Positions 51,921 through 62,014 of a stretch of DNA of 64,000 nucleotides are shown here, one piece after another (position 1 is the stretch's first letter; the number at the start of each line of letters is the position of its first letter). This stretch comes from Pyrenula massariospora (lineage: Eukaryota > Ascomycota > Eurotiomycetes > Pyrenulales > Pyrenulaceae), in the NCBI GenBank assembly GCA_021030905.1, contig JAGFMI010000015.1:1-64000 (forward strand), in the 5' to 3' direction. Under the pieces are notes generated by a model. It had not been told where the DNA came from. It ran no database searches and worked only from the letters and a program-made list of their open reading frames with translations. The position numbers were made by a program, and so were the translations under genes.

Positions 51921-52375
51921 GTGGTAGATAGAATGCCCTTTCATAATGTTGCATCTCTCGTAGCCTTAATCATAGCTAATGCGTGCTTTTAGATTTAATC
52001 TACTGGAAGACTTGCAGGCGGAAGATCTGTATAAGAATGAAAATGGCTAATGGTTTCTCTGCACAATCACCGGGAGGGACTCTCGAGCTATTCCATGACC
52101 ATGACTGACCCTCCTTGATTACCCCTTCTGGTTGGCTCCCCATGCCGCTTTGTATAAGCTAGATTAGGAACTCCATTTAACATCAGTTCAGCCTCCATCA
52201 CGCTGAATGGCCCACTACTCAGACACGCTGTAGCCACGATCCACTTAATCTCATAGATTAAAATATTAAGTTTAACTATGACTTTCAGCTAGAGAGAATT
52301 TAGAACAATAAACGAGAAAGGTGGCTATAATTGTAAAGCTATCAGATGTTACAAGATCTTGAGGGTCTATAGGAA
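51921..52375. other. Intergenic with a shared repeat fragment
   Basis: No gene. Around 52,100-52,160 the sequence (TGACCCTCC..TACCCCTTCTGGTTGG..CCCATGCCGCTTT) resembles 57,356-57,415, suggesting a dispersed repeat fragment of about 60 bases. Confidence 0.4.
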
Positions 52376-52749
52376 AAAAAAATATGCGACCAGCTCTGCC
52401 ACCGACCATGAAGGTATCACACGTAACTTGTATAACAAGCTTTTCGATACTCGGAAGGCACCCAGAGTAGCTTTTGTGATAACCAACTCACCCAGTGATC
52501 ATCAACCCGATGACTGGTAGTAAAGAATTGTGGAATACATCTGACGATGGTCAGGGTTGCAATGCTTGATGATGATGGTAGTGATGGAATAGATAGAGGC
52601 TCACTATCCACAGTAATGTCGAGGCCAATATCACCAGACTGAAAGATGTTATTGTGGCGGGAAGTCTTGTGACACATGGGATCTATTCTGCTCTGCATAT
52701 CCCACACGTGGTAACGACTGTAATTATTCATCATCCCACTGCAGCACAA
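52376..52749 (-). pseudogene. C-terminal remnant of a NACHT/WD-type STAND gene
   Basis: The minus strand encodes a segment with VWDMQSR, then a serine-rich stretch and VDDHWVSW...KLLWVPSEYR. From family knowledge, W(I/V)(T/S)W...LLWLPSEYRP is the hallmark close to the C-terminus of many fungal NACHT proteins with WD40 or ankyrin repeats. The frame ends at a TGA near 52,417, but the usual last words (a hydrophobic Gly-rich turn, here MVGGRAGRIFF) continue in another phase to about 52,376, so a frameshift is present. Nothing upstream encodes the rest of such a protein: the next gene starts its own terminus at 52813. It is therefore a fragment. Confidence 0.6.
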
Positions 52750-52812
52750 TCACCACTGTGAGATAACCCGTAGGCTGCGACTTCGAAAGCACATTGTCCG
52801 TAGCCTGCCGTA

Positions 52813-54056
52813 TCAGCCTCTATCTTTGCCCAGTTGGACAATCATCTCGAATACAATCTTCAAGGCACCTTTCTTCTGATCAATGAGCACGGAGTCATGG
52901 TTCGTCTCCGGAATTGTCGAGGTGGTAAAGTCAACCTTCCCCTTCACCTCATCGCTTTGCCAGCATTGCTCGAAGTACTTCTGTCCGCGCTTAGCGATCA
53001 TAATGTCTGAGCTAGCGAAGAATGCTTCGACACTCAACTTCGCCGCATTTTGCTCACGACGACCAAGCGCTGCTTCGTTGTCAGCTATCTTGCGGATGCA
53101 ACTTGAGTAATCCGCCGCCTCTCCCCAGTCAGCATCATCGCACTTCCGGAGGCAAAGTTTCGCTTCTTCGTTCGCGCCTGTGAGATTCTCTGTGAATTGG
53201 TACTTCGACGAAAACTTCTTGATGAGCTTGGCCGTGTCTTCATTGAAGCCGTATTGCTCGAACGGCGTCATGGAAGTTGACGTCTCTGCTGCGGGGGCGT
53301 CTGTGCTAGCTGAGAAAGAGAGTAGCGCTGCTGATGACGAGATGATCCCTCCGGACCAGGAGGCGCTAGGTACGATCTTGTTGTTGATGAAGGTGTTGAG
53401 ACCGGCCCAGGAGTCAAGTAGCTTGGTCGGAAGTTTGGCTGCGACCGTGGTAAGAGTCGGGCCCGAGTGGGCAATCGGTACCCAAGGCGCTGTCACTGTT
53501 GTCAGCTTCGTCCTTGGGGAGAGATAGTCCAACAATTGGGTACGAACCCAAGAATGCTACATAGGGTGCCTTCGGGTCAAGGAGGGTGCGGTGGTGAAAT
53601 AACGTGTTGAGCGTATACACAGCCCCAGCTGAGTGGGTCACCAGGGCGACATGCTTAACGTCGAGTCGTTGCAGCAGAGCTGGGGCTGTTTCGAGCCAGA
53701 CCTGCATGCGGATATCGATGGTAACTGATGTCGAGCCTCCGAAAGCCGGTCTAGTCTATGCTCAGCTTGAGTCATCCTCAGCAGAGAGTATCGTCTTGGT
53801 CATACCTATCGAGACATATGACCCTTACGCCGCAGTCTCTTGCCAGCTTATCAAATTCCAAAGAACTCCATCGTGTGCCAAACATCGGACCGATGAAAAG
53901 AATGGCTGGAAGGCTAACGCTGTCGAAATTCGTCGTCGTCGAATACGTGACCTTAAGCTTCGAATGGCTTGCAGTCCCCGGAAGCCATAGAGCTTGGTGG
54001 AAGTGCTTCGTGCATATTGCGCGGATTGCCTGGTCCTCTGGTGAGAAAGATATCAT
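52813..54056 (-). CDS. Alpha/beta hydrolase, 376 aa
   Basis: Three exons join in frame: 54056-53806, 53750-53548 and 53489-52813; introns are 55 bp (GTATGA..TAG) and 58 bp (GTTCGT..CAG). For the second intron an acceptor 6 bases further upstream (inside the present intron) is also possible. The start is the ATG at 54054-54056. The core reads as an alpha/beta hydrolase: an N-terminal strand ending in ILFIGPMFGTRW, a second strand ending VICLDRPAFGGS (oxyanion-loop region), and the nucleophile elbow VTHSAG with Ser 124. A C-terminal histidine (ETNHDSVL, His 349) sits where the catalytic His is expected. A cap-like insertion rich in charged residues lies between. Substrate is unknown; no signal peptide is evident, so probably intracellular. 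The gene looks intact. Confidence 0.8.
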
Positions 54057-54341
54057 TGCTGAAAGAATGCAATGCTACCAAAAGAAGAGGAGATGGGCTG
54101 AACTTGGACAAGAGCAGGATATGCTTCCTGGTTTGCTAAGCGGGCACGGGCCTTGGCAGGACTTTGGTAATCGTGCGGTATCTTAGTTTCCACTTTAGGG
54201 ACTTTTAGAAGAACATCAACGAACTAGATATCTTTTTTTTCCGGTTTTCGAGATAATCCAAGGCTACGCCCCTCTATGAGCTCCAAGTAATCCCAATAAT
54301 TTCTTCAGACTCGTAGCTATCGTCTCATATTACTTTCATCA

Positions 54342-55972
54342 ATGATCATAGGGGCACAAACGACCAAAACTGTGCCAAAGGCGAACGCGCCCTTTGCGAC
54401 ACTAAAGGGCTGCAAGACGACAGAGAAGTGGTACACGCCCATTGCATCCGTTAAGGACGTTACCGATCAGATATGGTTCCTCAAAACACTTATAGATAAG
54501 ATGCGCAAGGTGAACGACAAGTACAAGGCTAGGACGAGCCCAAAGCAGATATACTCGGCGTTATGTCCGTGTGACTGTCCGATGAGAGTCACGGCCCATG
54601 GATGATGATAGTGGATAACGTAGACAGTGTGACCAGGTCATGTTTGAGTCGTAGGGCGGTGATACCGACACCAACACACCTGCACGATCGATTGACCATT
54701 TCTTGTCCGAGAATCTTCCAGTGCCATCGGAAGGGTCCATTGTGATCACATCACAGGCGCGAGAGGCATTAGAGGGGCCCGACGTGGGACCGATGTAAGT
54801 TGAAGTCGCGGAGAGATTACTCCTGACCAAGCTGAAGACAACCAATCACCAGACATTTCACAAGATTATGGTTCAGCTTGTGCAGCACTTGGACGGGATT
54901 GCCCTTGCGATCACACAAGCGACGGAATGTATCAATCAACCAACGCAATCCTCGTACGATGGTCTTGCACTATATCGACACGCTACGTCAGAGCGACGCT
55001 GAAAGGGCGAAGCTCCTCCAGAGAGGCACGCGAGACGCGGGACAGGACATTTATGCGTCCAACTCAACAATCGCAACCTGGTATGTATCATTTGAGTACC
55101 TTCAACAGACTTGAGCATCAGCCACACGTCTATTGGCACTTATGAGCCTCTTTGATCGACTGGCCATTTCCGACCATCTCCTGTAGGGACGGTATCGAGG
55201 CACTTCAGACCTCATGGTCGACTTTAGAGAGGATGTCGCTACGTTGAAGTTGTACAGCTTGATTCATGTCGGCATGAACGAAAGGATGTCTGCCATACAT
55301 CGACTTGTGTGGTTTTGGACTAAAGTCTGGCCCACACAATACGGGGGATTTGGCTGTGTGGCAAGGCCGGTGTGGGCGTATCGTAGAGCAAGCATTCCCG
55401 AAATGGAAGTTATGCAAACTGGATGGTGTGTCAGACACTGTCCCCCTGAGTGCACGCCATTTTGTTGTTCGAGATAACGGATGCGGATGATCGAATGGCG
55501 TGGGCGACGACACTGTACCGAGGAGCGTGGTATGCGATGGAGATTGGGCAGTATGGGACAGCGGAGGGCAATCCTCGTGCCAATCTCGAAGCACGAGAAC
55601 AAGCGCCCAGCCATGATCAGGCCGTTATATCCAGTAGCTTGGATATAATAGCGCAAGTGCTACGGTATCTAGGGCAATATGAGCAGGCGTAAGAGGTAAA
55701 CCGAAGGGCGCAGGGGGGGGGGGAAGATGCTGGGGATGAATCATTCTTTCACTTTGACGGGCGTGACTAATTTGGCCAGCCTCATTGATGCGACGCAGAA
55801 CAATCACGTGGTTCTCGACCTGTATAGCCGAGTAGTCAGCGGGTTCAGCCAAGCCCTCGGTGAAATACATCCGACTACACAGGCCTGCCAGCTACACATA
55901 GCTGCACTACAAGACTTGTATCAATCAGACTGCAGTCCTCCATTTCCCTCTACACATTCTGACAACAGCTAG
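54342..55972 (+). pseudogene. Decayed NB-ARC / TPR STAND (NLR-type) gene
   Basis: Parts of one protein appear in order on the plus strand but in changing phases. Near 54,600-54,640 MMIVDNVDSV fits the Walker B strand of NB-ARC (LLIxDNADD). Near 54,750-54,930 follow the words EVAERLLLTKL and LDGIALAITQA, which fit the GLPLAI (GxP) block. Around 55,070-55,250 come WYVSFEYL, LMSLFDR and FREDVATLKLYSLI, as in the winged-helix region; at 55,495-55,690 and 55,727-55,972 come two stretches of tetratricopeptide repeats (WATTLYRGAWYAMEIGQY, LYSRVVSGFSQALGE). Several in-frame stops and at least four phase changes break it, one close to a run of ten G at 55,711-55,722. No P-loop was found; the plus-strand frame 54342-54605 precedes it but resembles no effector domain I know. 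It was a STAND NTPase of the kind fungi use in nonself recognition. Confidence 0.7.
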
Positions 55973-57876
55973 TAACGTATACGCCATACACAATCGTAAC
56001 CTTGCCGTTTTATTGTAGGGAGAATTGTGGTTTAATCATATAGAACGAACCTTGTGTATTCTTCTGAAAGTGAGACCTGACTTCTTAAATGTGCATAACC
56101 TCCCTCCCAAGACCCCCAACCTCTTTCATCACCATTCAACTACACGTACACTTGAGCGATTTATGTTCCCTTCTCATCATGCCGTAGTCTCTCGTACGAT
56201 TGTTGGTTTAGCACCCCAATTAGCACCACCAAAACAACAAAGTAAGACTTGCTTGACAAAGTGTTAGTAGAGTAGGGTGGGACGATGCCGACTGGTTGCA
56301 ATTCAAAGCCACTCGGAAACAAAATTAGCGGCGGCGTCTGAGTTCATAGAAGGGCTTAAAACACTGTAGGTTGTTAACAGTGGGCCACCCAGCCATCCCT
56401 TCGGTGGGGCTACACAGAAATTCAGCCCCCCCCAGGAGATAATTAGACGATCGATCAACTCCTTTATCTTAAAGTAGGTGGTTGTGGCCTTAGGCATCCA
56501 ACCTGTAGTTAGCTCAGGGCGGAGAAGTGTCTCGTAACGTTACGATCAAGTACGTACATGTCATACGAACCCTCGCCCTTGATCTTTGTACACTCTTGTA
56601 CTGATCGTGTCCCCGACAGAGGTACTAAATCACATTGTGTGATCCCTGGCACTGGCCTTATGCTTCTGTCAAAGATGTTATTGCCCATATAGTATCAGCA
56701 TTGTCGCGTAGTATTCTTAGCATTCTGAAAGTACAAATCGTGCCTCGAAGCTGTTTTCAACAGTCTCTATGCCATGTCTTGCCCTTGGTCGGTGGGTGGC
56801 TTAGGGGAAAAGAATCAGAAGAGATCGCTAAAAGAATGGGGCTATCAGGGGTAATTTTATCAGCATTGGGATACCGAGCGAATTGCTGATGGTTTTGGCA
56901 TTATTTAAAACATACTTTTTTTTAGCAATCCGTGGCTCTGATGTGGTTGCTAGAGGGTTTGAAAGCTGAAGTACCCAGTCTAGATGATTTTTAGGTGGGG
57001 ACCCTCTTGAGTAGGGATGCAGATTAGGCTCCGTTTGGAATTCTGCGGATTTGAACGAGGGAGCCCTAATATAGGAATAGCTAATTATTGGACCGGGTCT
57101 AACAATGAGACCCATTTCGCTCGTAGACAAGGGGTCCCATATTCAGGACCTATGATCAAGCACAGGGGTGCCCAGGAGTGCCAGAGACTAGACCAGGATT
57201 ACACAGCCACAGCTCAAAGATACTGACTCATAATTCAGGGTCGTTCATGACTGCTGACTCAAGACTCAGGTTTAAAACAGTAAGTGCTTAGGTTGAGAGA
57301 TATAACGAGCAATAAGAGAGGTGAATTTTGGCGACGGTACTGGTATATCCCGCTATGACTCAACCAAAACTGACCCACCTCGACTTCTCCTTCTGCTTGG
57401 TCCCTATGCCGCTTTAGGTCAGCCAACTCGGGGCTCGGCTCAGCCTCAATCAGGTTACACCGCTACTGCTCAGGCCGTATCCCTATATCTATCCAGGCTA
57501 ATGAAGGCCCGAGTCTAAACAACCTTCTTATAGCGGTACTAAGCCGGCGGCTTTCCATCCTGAATAGATATTGTTTAAAGTCAATGCTTGGTTTCTTGCA
57601 CGTATATATATCTCTGTCTAATCAACGCGCAAAATCCAGCCCGAATTGAGTCTAGAGACGGAACCAGTCTTGTTCGTTGACGCCCGTTTTAACAACGCGA
57701 ATACTATCTGTAGTCACGTGCAAACCCTCCTGCTCCTGGAAACTGCCGCGATGCATCCATCTTCGTAAGGGACATTGATGAGGTTGTTGTGGCCGCAATC
57801 CTCTAAATTGTCGCCTTGGGAGAGAGTCGATCTATTTTGGAAAGGAATTTTCGTTGGCTTTGATGGAGCATGACCG
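55973..57876. other. Long stretch without a recognisable gene
   Basis: Open frames up to 100 codons on both strands show no domain. The segment 56,360-56,440 has a GC-rich, repeat-like look (ACACTGTAGGTTGTTAACAG at 56,362), possibly a transposon end without a partner seen here. At 57,356-57,415 is the sequence shared with 52,100-52,160. This looks like decayed intergenic or mobile sequence. Confidence 0.4.
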
Positions 57877-59019
57877 TCATCTGTGTCCATGTAATAGCAA
57901 AAACATTATCTCCAACCCATGTTCCCCATCCATCATACTCTCTGCCAATGTGATTGGAGACTCATTTATGGCATTTGGTTGGCCCACACTGATTCCTTTC
58001 TTCTTGACTAGGAGCTCCACTATATCGACTTGGCCGCATTTGACTGCTAATGTTAGCGACGTCTCTCCGGATCCAATCTGCTGATTGGCATCGTCATCGA
58101 TGTAATCGAGTAGGCTTTGGGCCAGAAGTGCATTCCCGGACTTAATAGCACCGTATAGTTGTGTTTGCCTTTTTCCCACCGATTTGACTGCTTCTCCCTG
58201 GCTACCATTGGGCTGCAACATGGCTACTTGCAATTTTTTAGTGTCCGATGGACTTGACCGCAGCGAAGCCAGCGATCTAGCCTCCCTTGCTGTGTCGTTA
58301 GCCGCCTCCATCACTGATTTCACGGCATCCTCAAATGTAGCTTGCTCGAGCTTGCTGAGCGAAGGTAGTAAGCGAGTGATACCGAGAGTGGGCTCAAGAC
58401 GTTCCGTAATATCGCAGGAGACTGGATACCATGGACTGGCGTGGCTGGCGAGCGAATTAGGGTCGAAGACGATCCAAAGGGCAAGTTCGGTATCAACAAA
58501 CACCTCGTACCCTGTCCACCTTGTGAGACGGGAGCGATTACTGTTGCAATGCTCATTGAAACGATTGCCATTCTCTGCATTGACAAACAACCGACCGAGG
58601 GGCATGAAGCATCGTGATAAATGCACCTTAGCATTTGCAAGAGACATCACTCGATAGAGATGGTAGTCAGGGTGCTCGGAAGCTCTTTCCAGGGCTAGCC
58701 AACTATAGCTGGGATACAACTGGTAATCCTCTGAAGTTTCCTCGCTCTTGTTTTCGAACAGTGGAATAGCCTCTCTACGCATCTTGCGAGGCAGACGACG
58801 AAGCCAGTCACATGTGTCTTTGTCCCATAGTGACTTAAATCCTTTGACTTTGCCCAGGAATTCCTTCACTCCTTCTTCATGTTTCAGTTCTTCGTTTCGT
58901 TTGTGTGTGAATGCTAAATCCCACTCGACACCGATATCCTGGCCACGGCCAAGGCTAGACGAGCCATCTGGGTGAGAGGTCTCTTCGGTAGCGGAGGCTA
59001 GATGCGGTAGTGTAAACAT
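57877..59019 (-). CDS. Ankyrin-repeat protein with an unknown N-terminal region, 380 aa
   Basis: One uninterrupted frame starts at the ATG 59017-59019 and stops at the TGA 57877-57879. The last 100 residues contain ankyrin repeats: AIKSGNALLAQSLLDY, then GETSLTLAVKCGQVDIVELL (close to the consensus GxTxLxxAxxxGxxxxVxxLL), then a partial third repeat. The first 280 residues are mixed alpha/beta by appearance, rich in charged residues and Trp/Tyr, and match no family I know. Ankyrin repeats mediate protein binding; a cytosolic or nuclear scaffold role is inference. Only two to three repeats are present, few for a stable domain, so the C-terminus may once have been longer. It diverges from the gene at 59264 across 244 bases. 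Confidence 0.75.
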   Translation of the reverse strand: MFTLPHLASATEETSHPDGSSSLGRGQDIGVEWDLAFTHKRNEELKHEEGVKEFLGKVKGFKSLWDKDTCDWLRRLPRKMRREAIPLFENKSEETSEDYQLYPSYSWLALERASEHPDYHLYRVMSLANAKVHLSRCFMPLGRLFVNAENGNRFNEHCNSNRSRLTRWTGYEVFVDTELALWIVFDPNSLASHASPWYPVSCDITERLEPTLGITRLLPSLSKLEQATFEDAVKSVMEAANDTAREARSLASLRSSPSDTKKLQVAMLQPNGSQGEAVKSVGKRQTQLYGAIKSGNALLAQSLLDYIDDDANQQIGSGETSLTLAVKCGQVDIVELLVKKKGISVGQPNAINESPITLAESMMDGEHGLEIMFLLLHGHR

Positions 59020-59263
59020 CTGCTGGCGGAGCGCTGTTTGGGCAACACACCTACTGATGACATATCTGGATGCCGTTTATTGAATTGAAGGTGGCAAGAA
59101 TTAGGATGCCTTCAAATGCGGGGTTTGAGGAGTCTCATGAAACTGGGTGATTGTTTTTCCGAAGACGCAGCCTCGTCATTAGGTATCGAGAGTCAACATT
59201 AGAGCGCAGCCTAGTGCACAGCGTCTCTCACTTTCTTTGTATGTTAATATCTTCAAGTCCCAC
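59020..59263. promoter_or_regulatory. Shared divergent promoter region (inferred)
   Basis: The 244 bases between two start codons facing away from each other must contain both promoters. No TATA box or known activator site stands out. The call rests on gene layout only. Confidence 0.4.
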
Positions 59264-60358
59264 ATGGCGAGCACCGATGATCCGCGCGGCCGGACTGTCA
59301 ATGAAATCGACGATGCTCTCAAAAACTACGAGAAAATCCTCGCGCGAGCCAAAGAAATAGACCCCAAATATGAGAGCAACCATACAAAGCAGCTGCTTTG
59401 GACAGTTTTCGGGTCGTATATGCCAAAGCTAAAGGAGGAGCTGTTGCAGCTCAAGGAAGACCGTAACTACGCAGACGATGCCAAGGGGTTGCAAGCTAGG
59501 GTCGATGAAATGCACATTAATTATATCGGTTCCAGGCGTGATGAGAAAACAATGCGGCCGTACATGAGTCCTATCGTTGTGCTCCTGAAGCTGGCCGACG
59601 AGAAAGGACTCATCTCATTTGAGAAGAGCATAGCAACGGATCAATACAATTGGGGCCGCGTCGCACCGTATCGCGATTACATCAGGGGCCTTGATCTCTG
59701 CCAAAATAGTGGACAAAATGAGAGGTACTGTCCTGGGTTGCCCAGCTGTATTCTTTCACTTGTTCCCATCTGTATAGCGCATGAAACAGTAATCTCAGCA
59801 AGCAACGACAGATTCCCAGCAACTAATAGCCTCGACGACATGGGGAAAATCCTCCGGCACGGTCAGCTCTCCGCCCTCCACAAGGGCTGTTCTGAGGAAC
59901 TCTCGAACCGCATAAAAGAACTGCAGGAAAAGTCGATATCTTTTAAGAAGGGATATGAGAGCTTTAAAAAGAGTCGGAGGTCAGCAACGCCCAAGATATC
60001 AATGAAGCCTAAGACCAATGATTATATGACTGAAACGGAGTACCTGAAATTAGTGAAAGATCATGAAATCAAACCAATTCACCTTCCAGGTATTCTTGCT
60101 ACGTGGTCACCATGGGGAAATTACATGCCTCCTTGTGTTCTTGACTACTGGCGCTTTCGCTTTCTCAGACCCCCGTTGGCCGAATTCTACGACCAGCAGG
60201 AATGGAAAAAGGGCGAGAAGAATGGATGGGAAATGTATAAGCGTGCTTGGGGCTACGACTCGTGTGCAGAGTGGGCCGCTTTCCTACAGTTAGCAACTGC
60301 CATGGAATCGGAGGTCACGAAATTACGGGTCAGAGTCAACGAACCAACGCAGTGGTGA
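59264..60358 (+). CDS. Protein of unknown function, 364 aa
   Basis: A single open frame runs from the ATG at 59264 (sequence context CACATGGCG) to the TGA at 60356-60358. The frame stays open nine codons further upstream but has no ATG there. No family is recognised. The product is hydrophilic, with a Lys/Glu-rich helical N-terminal third (residues 12-90), a cysteine-containing middle (NERYCPGLPSCIL near 160), a Lys/Ser-rich segment near 235, and a Trp/Tyr-rich C-terminal part (TWSPWGNYMPPC, YWRFRFLRPPLAEFY). No signal peptide or membrane segment is seen. Coding composition matches its neighbours, and the length of uninterrupted frame makes a real gene likely. Confidence 0.7.
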   Translation: MASTDDPRGRTVNEIDDALKNYEKILARAKEIDPKYESNHTKQLLWTVFGSYMPKLKEELLQLKEDRNYADDAKGLQARVDEMHINYIGSRRDEKTMRPYMSPIVVLLKLADEKGLISFEKSIATDQYNWGRVAPYRDYIRGLDLCQNSGQNERYCPGLPSCILSLVPICIAHETVISASNDRFPATNSLDDMGKILRHGQLSALHKGCSEELSNRIKELQEKSISFKKGYESFKKSRRSATPKISMKPKTNDYMTETEYLKLVKDHEIKPIHLPGILATWSPWGNYMPPCVLDYWRFRFLRPPLAEFYDQQEWKKGEKNGWEMYKRAWGYDSCAEWAAFLQLATAMESEVTKLRVRVNEPTQW

Positions 60359-60980
60359 TATGTATCATCATGCCAACCAAGTAGCATTCAAAAGCGCTGG
60401 AACAGACGGTCTGATAGACTCAGGAGGCGGCTGAGCTGAGTTCATCTGAATCGAAATCTTGGCAGGCTCGGATACCGCCGCCTTCGTTGCGGGCTGGCAC
60501 ATTACAGTCGTTCCGAAAATCATGTGTTCACTTGGCTTTATTCACGCGCGTGTGATAATACTAGGTAGTAGTAGTAGTAGGGTATTGCGAGCGCATTCTA
60601 TTCTAACTTACTAGAAAATAAACTTGGCACATACACGATGGGCCGAGGGAGCATAATAAAGCTAATTAATCATACAGCCATTTGAATTCAGACAGCTTCT
60701 GCAAGCTGAGCAAGCAGGAAGTTTAGGCTAAGGCGGTACATCCTTTCGAAGCTGCGCAATGCCCCTTATACCGTTTCATCTTCGAAACGGTTTCAGGGCT
60801 CAAGTTTATTACACTATGCTCCAGTTTATAAGAGACACATTCAGAAGATATAGCTCCGAAGGTTGCTTCAGCAGCCTGAGCGCAGTTCAGATACCCGGAA
60901 AATTTCGAGCCGTCACACAATCAGTTCAAAGCCCTGATCAAAGCCTGTGGATGCGCGTTAGTTGCATCTCCGCTCCCTGA
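60359..60980. other. Intergenic
   Basis: Contains a short (TAG)n microsatellite of about five units near 60,566-60,582. Open frames on both strands at 60,720-60,980 have no recognisable domain. Confidence 0.4.
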
Positions 60981-60996
60981 GCTAGCCAGCAAAACG

Positions 60997-61812
60997 TTGT
61001 CTCTAAGTGTTGTGGAAAAGACCGGGCTGCAGTGTTCTGAGCCTGCTGATGTTGCCAAGGCGTTGCATGCACTCTTCGATATTTCGATGGGCGTGAGAAA
61101 AAGCGCCACTATTGTTGGTGACGCTGAGTGCGGCTTCATCGCAGCAGTTTCCCACTGGATTTCAATCTCGATATATATTGTGAAGACACAGACGGGTGGT
61201 GATTGCTCAGTTGCTCAGTTGCCAAACGCCCGCTGCAACCGATCATGGCACAAGATCACATTTAGTTTATGGATAAGAAGCAACGATCCTAGGTCACTGT
61301 GTTGCAATCTACCTTCGCTCTTAATGATGTGAAGGATTTGTTCAGATATTTCCCCCCAGCCCAATCTCCTGATACTGCACAGAAGGTTCTCCTAGGATCA
61401 ATGTCTTCAACATGCTTTCGAGTCCATATCCCGTGATCTTTGCCTTCGTCGTACGGCATTTGCAAGGATTCTCGGGAGTGTCGCACGAATTTACTCAGCT
61501 CTTGTGGAAAGTGAAACGGATCCAGGGGCCTTCCGCCGAGGCTGGTTTGTGTTTCTGGTCGAAGACAGCTACGGGAAGCGCTTTCTTGGCTCAGTAGAGC
61601 GCATATTTCCGGAAGTTTCATCTTTGAATTTACGTCGAGACATGGAGGCCGTTTTGAACCAATCGATCCAACGTGCAGGATCACTTCTTGAGGAATTAAT
61701 GCTGGTTTTTGGAAAATATTGTAACTATATCATCAGCTCCAGGGAAAATATCGATAGTAGAAGTGACGCCCCCCCACTTTTGTCTCATAGTCCTTATTTA
61801 CATCGTAGTTGA
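60997..61812 (+). pseudogene. Decayed member of an uncharacterised fungal family (DCGW/ARIYSA type)
   Basis: Plus-strand pieces appear in family order but in different phases. At 61,000-61,150 is VAKALHALFDI followed by IVGDAECGFIAAVSHWI; fungal proteins with GGxDCGWIAAVAEWLF at this point are common in my memory of hypothetical-protein families. Near 61,230-61,400 come shorter pieces, and at 61,400-61,812 comes a long open stretch with GSVARIYSALVES and then a Trp- and Phe-containing segment ending in a helical tail. Phase changes near 61,160 and several stops between 61,230 and 61,440 break it. It has no known biochemical role. The final ORF with ATG-less start (from about 61,437) is the best preserved part. 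Confidence 0.5.
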
Positions 61813-62014
61813 CATAGCCACAACAACTTCTGCCGTCCAGTTTGAAAGTGACCGCAAGCTACACCCAACAGATAGGTGACTACACTGCTTCTACAGAAGG
61901 AATCGTCCAAAGTATCATGTCAGAGACGGCGAGTAGCGTCTAGTAGACGTATCCCTCTCAGGTCGAGTTCTTCAACTACTAAAGATAGGTAACGATTTTT
62001 ACAAACCACGCCGC

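Noticed and set aside
53180-54186. Plus-strand frames of 115-142 codons
   Set aside because: They are antisense to the alpha/beta hydrolase exons, whose splice sites and catalytic motifs are convincing.
55205-55656. Two overlapping minus-strand frames of about 130 codons
   Set aside because: They run opposite to the TPR and winged-helix remnants that are recognisable on the plus strand, and have no domain.
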